Source: Polyangium sp. 6x1 (GTDB lineage Bacteria; Myxococcota_A; Polyangia; Polyangiales; Polyangiaceae). From it: a stretch of 64,000 nucleotides of DNA. The first letter of the stretch is position 1, and every line of letters starts with the position of its first letter. Below, in pieces: positions 59,235 to 64,000 of the stretch. The translations under genes and the position numbers were made by a program. The stretch is taken from contig NZ_JARZHH010000006.1 of the NCBI RefSeq assembly GCF_029946515.1, positions 62,001-126,000 on the forward strand. The letters are read 5' to 3'. The notes under the pieces were generated by a model. The model did not search any database, was not told where the DNA came from, and saw only the letters and a program-made list of their open reading frames with translations.

Positions 59235-59299
59235 ACGGTTCGTCCTAGGCCGTTGGTCCTGGACGAACCGTAGGTTTGCCCGTGTAGCCGTGGGCAAAC
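59235..59299 (+). terminator. Two tandem hairpins downstream of the DUF2806-like gene
   Basis: ACGGTTCGTCC (59235-59245) pairs perfectly with GGACGAACCGT (59261-59271), and GTTTGCCC (59274-59281) with GGGCAAAC (59292-59299). The first starts 3 bases after the stop codon. Confidence 0.7.
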
Positions 59300-59344
59300 G
59301 ATTCGTCTTGACCGGCCGGCGAGCGGGCGCGTAGGCTCGCTCTC

Positions 59345-60001
59345 ATGAAGGCAGTACAGTTCCTGTCCGTCGGCGCATCGGGTCTCGTACTGTTCGCCGT
59401 CTCCCAGGCTCTCGCAGCAGACCCAACGAAGGACCGCGATCCAGGCGACCAGATCTTCTATCCGACGCCCATCGCGTTCGAGGTCGGTCCAGCCGTGCAG
59501 ATCGGCGGACCTCACCCGTACCCGATCAGCGTAGGCGGGCGCGTCGGGATGCACGGCAGGATCCATCGGTACTTCTCGCTGGGCGGAGACGTCACCTTCG
59601 TCCAGACGGTCCGGAAGGCGGAGGTATTCGGAGCGCCGGTTGGCGGTTCCCATTTCCGCATCGGGGCTCGCGTCTGCACTCACGCCAAGATGATGTTCTT
59701 CTGCCTCGCTGGAGCGATGGCAGGCATGACCGTCGTGAGTGCCAACAACATCGCCAGCGGCGGTTTCCCGAACGACGTCCACTTCCTCCCGATGCTCGGA
59801 ATCGGAGCCGAGTTGCGGCTCAACGATTGGTTCGCCATCAAGCCCATGATGGAGGGCGGGCCGATGATCGGAGTGCCCGTCACGATGGTCGATAATCAAC
59901 CGGAACGGGTCTACGAACCGTTCCCGCTGTTCGGCACGCTGTCGATCAATTTCGCCATCACGCTACCGACGATGCTCAAACCCGGGGAGAAGCCGCAATG
60001 A
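59345..60001 (+). CDS. Exported protein, probable outer-membrane beta-barrel
   Basis: 218 residues. The signal peptide MKAVQFLSVGASGLVLFAVSQ is cleavable at ALA-AD. The mature part alternates short strands and turns (AFEVGPAVQIGG, SVGGRVGMHGRIH, FSLGGDVTFVQT, SHFRIGARVCTH, PMLGIGAELRLNDWF), a pattern of small outer-membrane beta-barrels of the OmpA/OmpW-like kind. No family assigned. Its stop codon overlaps the start of the following lipoprotein gene (ATGA), so the two are one operon and may work together in the outer membrane. Confidence 0.75.
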   Translation: MKAVQFLSVGASGLVLFAVSQALAADPTKDRDPGDQIFYPTPIAFEVGPAVQIGGPHPYPISVGGRVGMHGRIHRYFSLGGDVTFVQTVRKAEVFGAPVGGSHFRIGARVCTHAKMMFFCLAGAMAGMTVVSANNIASGGFPNDVHFLPMLGIGAELRLNDWFAIKPMMEGGPMIGVPVTMVDNQPERVYEPFPLFGTLSINFAITLPTMLKPGEKPQ

Positions 60002-61083
60002 GAACCTTATCGGTTGGCGTCTTGGCGGCGTTCGCGATGCTCTCGATGGGGTGCGAACGCAAAGTCGCAAGCGCTTACTCGTGTCCTCATCCGGATTGGG
60101 CTCACGTCGATCACGAGGGGCATTCCGATCCCTGCCATGTCGTGAAACCTCCGGCTCCTGAACCCGAACCGTGCCCAGGCGATTGCCTTCCGATCGGACC
60201 GGCTGGGTTTCGTCGAGAGCCGCTGCTCCTCTGGACCGGAGACGCTTCCTCCGTGGACCCGGGCTGTCCCGATCACGCGAAGGGCGAGTACTGGACCGGG
60301 AACACGGGACTCGTCGCGTCGCCGGATTGCCCCCTCTGCACGTGCGGGCCCTCGGAATGCGTGCTGCCGGTCGGCATCGCGGCTTCCCCCGGGCAGGTCT
60401 GCGGAGGGCCTTTCACGGACCTGCTGGCACCGGAGCCGTGGGACGGCTCGTGTACGTCGCCCATGACGGTCGACCCGGGGACGTTCGGCTCCGTCGTGAT
60501 CCCTCCGCCGATGGCGAGTGCGTGCGAGGTCGTCGAGGTGCCGCCTCCCCCAAAGGCAGGCGGAGACTTCTCGTGGACGACGCGAGCGCGGGCCTGCGAT
60601 GGGCTCGTGCAGGGGCGATGTGACGCGTCAGACCTCATGTGCAGTCCGACCGCCAAGCCCCCGCCTCCGGGCTTCCAGCAGTGCATCGCGTACACGGACC
60701 CGGTCGACGAGGTCGCGCTCCCGACGTGCCCCGAGGCCTACCCGGAGCAGCTCGTATTCTACGCGGACGTGGACGACCAACGGAAATGCACGCCGTGCGA
60801 GTGCGACGAACCGCTCGGCAACGCATGCATCGCGCGGGTGTCGGTCTTCCAAGACCCTACCTGCGGAGGGCAGCCGATGCCGCTCTTCGAGAACTATGCG
60901 ATCGGGCTGGGAGACGGCGTCTCGTGCATCGCCGCCATGGGAGGTTCGTCGCTTGGGGCGTTCTCGGCCTCCTGGGGCGTCAACGAGCCCGGGGCCTGCG
61001 CTCCAAGCGGAGGCCAGCCGTACGGCGAAGCCATACCCGCCAAGCCGAAAGTCTTCTGCTGTCAACCGGTGGCGACGGAGTAA
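59998..61083 (+). CDS. Cys-rich lipoprotein
   Basis: 361 residues. The signal peptide ends in lipobox LSMGC. The mature chain has over 20 cysteines spread evenly (DPGCPDHAKG, DCPLCTCGPSEC, RCDASDLMC, KCTPCECDEPLGNAC, CGGQPMP, VFCCQP), implying many disulfides. Pro-rich linkers (KPPAPEPEPCPGDC) separate the parts. It is expected on the outer membrane. No family was recognised. It is co-transcribed with the barrel protein through a 4-base overlap. Confidence 0.8.
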   Translation: MRTLSVGVLAAFAMLSMGCERKVASAYSCPHPDWAHVDHEGHSDPCHVVKPPAPEPEPCPGDCLPIGPAGFRREPLLLWTGDASSVDPGCPDHAKGEYWTGNTGLVASPDCPLCTCGPSECVLPVGIAASPGQVCGGPFTDLLAPEPWDGSCTSPMTVDPGTFGSVVIPPPMASACEVVEVPPPPKAGGDFSWTTRARACDGLVQGRCDASDLMCSPTAKPPPPGFQQCIAYTDPVDEVALPTCPEAYPEQLVFYADVDDQRKCTPCECDEPLGNACIARVSVFQDPTCGGQPMPLFENYAIGLGDGVSCIAAMGGSSLGAFSASWGVNEPGACAPSGGQPYGEAIPAKPKVFCCQPVATE

Positions 61084-61431
61084 AGCCTCGACAGCTCGAC
61101 GGGGTTTAGGACGCCGTTCCGCCACGAAAAATGACGATGTGACCACCGGCGTTCATTTCCGGGCCTCCTCCGCACTCTCCTTGCAACGGTGCACGATATA
61201 TTCCACGTGTCCCGGAGCCGAGCCCTTGCAAAGCCTCGCAATCGAGGCAGCTCCGCTCACGCGACGCCGTTATACCTCCGTCAACGCGTACATATCGAGG
61301 TCTTCCTCGACGTCCTTGAATCCGGCACACGCTGCAAAACAACTTTGCATCAAAGCAGCCATTCCTTCATCGACCTGCCTTCTCCGCCCCGCCCGCCGAC
61401 AAACCACCTCTATCACAACGGGGCGGAAGCC
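61084..61431. other. Convergent intergenic region with one inverted repeat
   Basis: 348 bases between two converging genes, of mixed and somewhat lower GC. TCCGCCCCG (61383-61391) can pair with CGGGGCGGA (61419-61427) across a 27-nt loop, close to the stop codon of the leftward gene, and may be its terminator. No copy of the hairpin-rich element and no convincing gene is present. Confidence 0.5.
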
Positions 61432-62019
61432 TCACCCCTTCCCCGCTGCCCGCCGCGCCCGCTCTGCCTCCGCCATCAGCCGCCCATAATCGAGCCGTTC
61501 GAGCGCCGCGCGCGCCTCGGCCAGGCTCTCGCCCGCGACCGACGCGCCGAGCCCGAGGACGAGCCTGCGCGCGAGCTCCTCGCGGCGCAGCGGGCTGCCA
61601 CGCAGGAGGTCGAGCGTCACGAGGCCGGAGGACCGCGCGACCTCGAACAAACCTTCCCGCGCCGCGGTGCGGGCGCGGTTCTCGAAGAGGCGCTTCAGCG
61701 TGGGCTCGGGGATCGCGCGTCGTTCGAGCACGAGCACGAGCAGCGCGACACGCTCGATCCCGCCGCGATCGAGGCCCGTGGCCATGGGGTCGAGCTCCAG
61801 CGGATCGGCGGGCTCGATCGCGAGGTCGCGACAGAGGTCTGCGAGCTTGGCCCGCGCGACGTCGACGTCCAGCGCGGCAGGCTCGAGCTCCGCGAGGACC
61901 TGGCCGAGTGCGGCGAGGATGGGCGCGAGGTCGAGAGGTACGCTTTCCGGCAGGAGGTGCGCGTCTTGCGCGGACGGCGCGGCGGGCGCCTTTGCGGTCC
62001 AGTTTTTCAGGAAAGACAT
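61432..62019 (-). CDS. Hypothetical protein encoded with metallopeptidase/VWA operon
   Basis: 195 residues, mainly helical and Leu/Ala/Arg-rich, starting MSFLKNWTAKAPAAPSAQDA. No signal peptide, Cys pattern or catalytic motif. The start lies 4 bases after the stop codon of the VWA/metallopeptidase gene, so the two are translated from one message and probably act together. The longer upstream frame would overlap that gene and is rejected. Function unknown. Confidence 0.72.
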   Translation of the reverse strand: MSFLKNWTAKAPAAPSAQDAHLLPESVPLDLAPILAALGQVLAELEPAALDVDVARAKLADLCRDLAIEPADPLELDPMATGLDRGGIERVALLVLVLERRAIPEPTLKRLFENRARTAAREGLFEVARSSGLVTLDLLRGSPLRREELARRLVLGLGASVAGESLAEARAALERLDYGRLMAEAERARRAAGKG

Positions 62020-62023
62020 GGCG

Positions 62024-63715
62024 TCATCCGCTCGGGTTCGTCGGCGAGGGGTTTCCGTCGTGGGCCCCGGCGCTCGGGCCGGGGTCGAACAGGGAGAACG
62101 CGAGCTCGGCTGCGACGCGCGGAAAATCGCCGAGCGCGCGCACGGCGACGACGCGCGCACCGGCTTGCTCGTAGCGGCGCGCTTTTTCGCGGTTCGGCGC
62201 GTGCAGGAGGAGCACGAGCGCGGGCGAGCGCTCGGCCGCGTGGGCGAAGATCGACGCGTTTTGCCGGTGCGCGTCGTAATTCGCGTCGAAGTCGCTGTCC
62301 GTGATGATCACGCGGATTGGCTGCTCGTCGCGGGCCTCGTCGACCGACGCGGCGAGGACATCGAACGGGAACTGCGTGCCGCCGCCGATGTAGCGCATCA
62401 AGAATTTTGAAAGCACGCGCTCGGAGCGGCAGAAGGACCACGCTTTTTCGTGGCCCACCGAATACACGAGCGCGCGCGCCGCGCCGCCCGCGCGGATCGT
62501 GCCGGTCGCGAGGATCTGCGCGGCGAGGGTCATCGCGTTGAGGGCGCGCTTCGGGTCGGGCATGGAGCCGCTGACGTCGAGGTAGATCTCGGTGCGGCCG
62601 AGGAACGATGGCGTGCTCTGACCTTCCTCGTCGGCGATGCGCTCGCGGAGCAACGGCATCGCGACGCCGAGCGTCTCGCCGCGGCGGAGGAGCGTGGCGA
62701 CCCAGTCGATGTCGGCGACCGGATCGCCGGGCTCCCATTCGAGGTGCGTGGTGGGCACGAGCGCGTCGGCAAAGACGCGCGCGGGCGGCGGCCGGAAAAG
62801 ATACTTTTCGGCCTCGCGCCGGTAATGGGCCGCCATCGCCGCGGTGAGGAGCTCGGTTTTGCCCGCGCCGTCGCCCGGCATCGCGCCCGCGCGGCGTTCG
62901 AGGCTCTGATCGGCGAGCTTTTCCACGAGGTCCTTCGGGAAAAAACCTTCGCGGATCGCCCGCTCGATCGCCGCTTTTTCGCCTTTCTTCGGCACGAGCG
63001 CTGCGGCGAGATCCTCCGCGGACGGCTCGCCTTCGGCGCAGTCGCCTTCGCCCGCGTGGCTTTGCGCGGGGCTCGCCATGGCGTAACGCCAGGCGATCGA
63101 GGCGAAATAAAGGAACTGGAGCGTCACGTCGGGCGCGAATGCGAAGAGGTTTTGCGCGACGAGCTTCGCGTCGAGGCGATGGTCGGGGAAGGCGCGCTCG
63201 AATGCCGCGGCGTTTTTCCCGAGCAGCTCCCCTTCCCTTCGTTGCCAGAGCTCTTCGAGGACGGCGCGCTGGAACGTGAAGAGCACGTCGTCCGGAGCAC
63301 GCGCGCCGCGCGCCACGAGGACGCGGCAGAGGTCGTCCTCGATCGAGGGCAAACCTTGCCCGAGCCGCTCGTCGACGAGCAAATCGTAAAACGGCCCGGT
63401 GAGCGAGCGCGGCAGGCGCGGGAGGAAGGTGCGTTCGAGCAGGAGGAGGCGCGCGTGCTCGACAGGGCTGCCGGGGAACGCGACGTGGTGGCCGATCTCG
63501 TGGGCGATCAGCGCTTCGAGTGCGTCTTCGAGCGAGGCCTCGGTGATCGGGCGGGCGCCGAGGCGGATCGTGCGCGAGGCGAGGTCGATGCGGGCGAACG
63601 TCTCGCCCTCGGGGTCCACCACGGGCTCGCCGATGAGCAGGTACGGCGAGTATCGGGCGAGCGCGCGGGGGAAGGCGCGCGCCGCGAGGGAGGCGATGCG
63701 CTCCGGCGCGTTCAA
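62024..63715 (-). CDS. Putative metallopeptidase with C-terminal VWA domain (DUF2201-like)
   Basis: 563 residues from TTG 63715, whose codon overlaps the stop of the upstream gene (TTGA), a common operon junction; longer starts would overlap that gene deeply. The N-terminal half contains a zincin-type HEIGHH (72-77) followed by a conserved VDERLGQGLP region. The C-terminal half is a VWA-like domain with DVSGSMPDP near 380 and ITDSD as parts of the MIDAS. This pairing is the DUF2201-type putative metallopeptidase/VWA protein, usually encoded near a MoxR-type AAA ATPase. The ATPase, if present, would be beyond the right edge. No signal peptide is seen, so it should be cytoplasmic. Substrate unknown. 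Confidence 0.82.
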   Translation of the reverse strand: MNAPERIASLAARAFPRALARYSPYLLIGEPVVDPEGETFARIDLASRTIRLGARPITEASLEDALEALIAHEIGHHVAFPGSPVEHARLLLLERTFLPRLPRSLTGPFYDLLVDERLGQGLPSIEDDLCRVLVARGARAPDDVLFTFQRAVLEELWQRREGELLGKNAAAFERAFPDHRLDAKLVAQNLFAFAPDVTLQFLYFASIAWRYAMASPAQSHAGEGDCAEGEPSAEDLAAALVPKKGEKAAIERAIREGFFPKDLVEKLADQSLERRAGAMPGDGAGKTELLTAAMAAHYRREAEKYLFRPPPARVFADALVPTTHLEWEPGDPVADIDWVATLLRRGETLGVAMPLLRERIADEEGQSTPSFLGRTEIYLDVSGSMPDPKRALNAMTLAAQILATGTIRAGGAARALVYSVGHEKAWSFCRSERVLSKFLMRYIGGGTQFPFDVLAASVDEARDEQPIRVIITDSDFDANYDAHRQNASIFAHAAERSPALVLLLHAPNREKARRYEQAGARVVAVRALGDFPRVAAELAFSLFDPGPSAGAHDGNPSPTNPSG

Positions 63716-64000
63716 GGGCTCTCCACGAGCCAGAGGCGCTGCGAGTCGAGCGCGGTCGCGACGACGAGGCCCGCGCGCGAGGCGGCCACGCTGTGCCCGC
63801 GTTTCCAGTGCGGAAGCGGTACCTTTGCGTCGTTCACGTACACGACGCCCGGCCCGAGCGTGACCGTGGGCAGGCTCGGATCCGGCTCGATCTTGTCGGC
63901 GAGGCACGGCGAGCGGAACGCGAGGTTCGGCGCTCCGCGCGCGCCGAGCAGCACGCCGGCGGAGAGATCGGGCCGCTTGCGATCGTGGACGCAGACGAGC
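63712..64000 (-). CDS. Hypothetical protein, C-terminal fragment (5' part outside window)
   Basis: The frame is open through the right edge of the window; the last 95 residues are visible, ending SQRLWLVESP. The visible part is beta-rich (VVYVNDAKVPLPHWKRGHSV, GLVVATALDSQRLWLV), which could belong to a WD40- or PQQ-like propeller, but too little is present to assign it. Its stop codon overlaps the TTG of the metallopeptidase gene, so it is part of the same operon. Confidence 0.65.
   Translation of the reverse strand, partial: LVCVHDRKRPDLSAGVLLGARGAPNLAFRSPCLADKIEPDPSLPTVTLGPGVVYVNDAKVPLPHWKRGHSVAASRAGLVVATALDSQRLWLVESP

Overview
The window looks like chromosomal DNA of a myxobacterium, most likely a Polyangiales/Polyangiaceae relative (inference from content, not from a marker gene). 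Base composition is very GC-rich with strong G/C preference at third codon positions. Lipoproteins with clear lipoboxes and cysteine-rich, Gly-rich surface proteins are numerous. Signalling proteins are large: a eukaryote-like Ser/Thr kinase, a kinase/ATPase/histidine-kinase fusion of about 1,820 residues, and a beta-propeller hybrid histidine kinase of about 1,300 residues. No rRNA, tRNA, phage, IS element or CRISPR array was recognised.

Layout. 1-5 kb: the end of a Cys-rich surface protein, two tandem SpoIIAA-like proteins, an SDR dehydrogenase, and a Ser/Thr kinase convergent with a degenerate receiver protein. 5.5-15.8 kb: a lipoprotein with a polysaccharide-deacetylase-like fold, a crotonase, a GST, a membrane protein, then an epimerase, a hydroxyacid-oxoacid-transhydrogenase-like iron alcohol dehydrogenase, a cupin and a small lipoprotein. 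15.9-19.9 kb: a cobalamin riboswitch leading into class Ia ribonucleotide reductase nrdA-nrdB, which suggests B12-dependent shut-down of the oxygen-dependent enzyme. 20-37.6 kb: mostly envelope proteins (lipoproteins, Sel1 repeats, VWA, beta-lactamase fold, DUF4215 type), the hybrid histidine kinase, a VOC protein and a LigB-type dioxygenase. 37.7-40.6 kb: a thioesterase and an amino-acid ABC importer with fused binding protein and permease. 40.6-53.3 kb: the trifunctional sensor kinase, then a tight four-gene operon (FAD amine-oxidase/desaturase-like enzyme, Pro-rich protein, polyprenyl diphosphate synthase, tandem acetoacetate-decarboxylase-like protein) that looks like an uncharacterised isoprenoid pathway. 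53.7-64 kb: an SDR, an epimerase, a divergent LamB/YcsF protein, a DUF2806-like protein of lower GC, an exported pair, and a metallopeptidase/VWA operon running off the right edge.

The most distinctive non-coding signal is a family of five intergenic elements of about 310-420 bp (near 2.3, 8.5, 19.9, 53.3 and 56.4 kb). They are built from short perfect hairpins arranged as a large imperfect inverted repeat, and they sit directly against stop codons. Four of the five fill a gap between convergent genes. Other non-coding structure includes a 22-23 bp tandem array bounded by 17-bp direct repeats (10.5 kb), a 21-bp array (56.9 kb), a 42-bp array that is in frame behind the stop codon of the hybrid kinase (23.4-23.7 kb), and several strong hairpin terminators.
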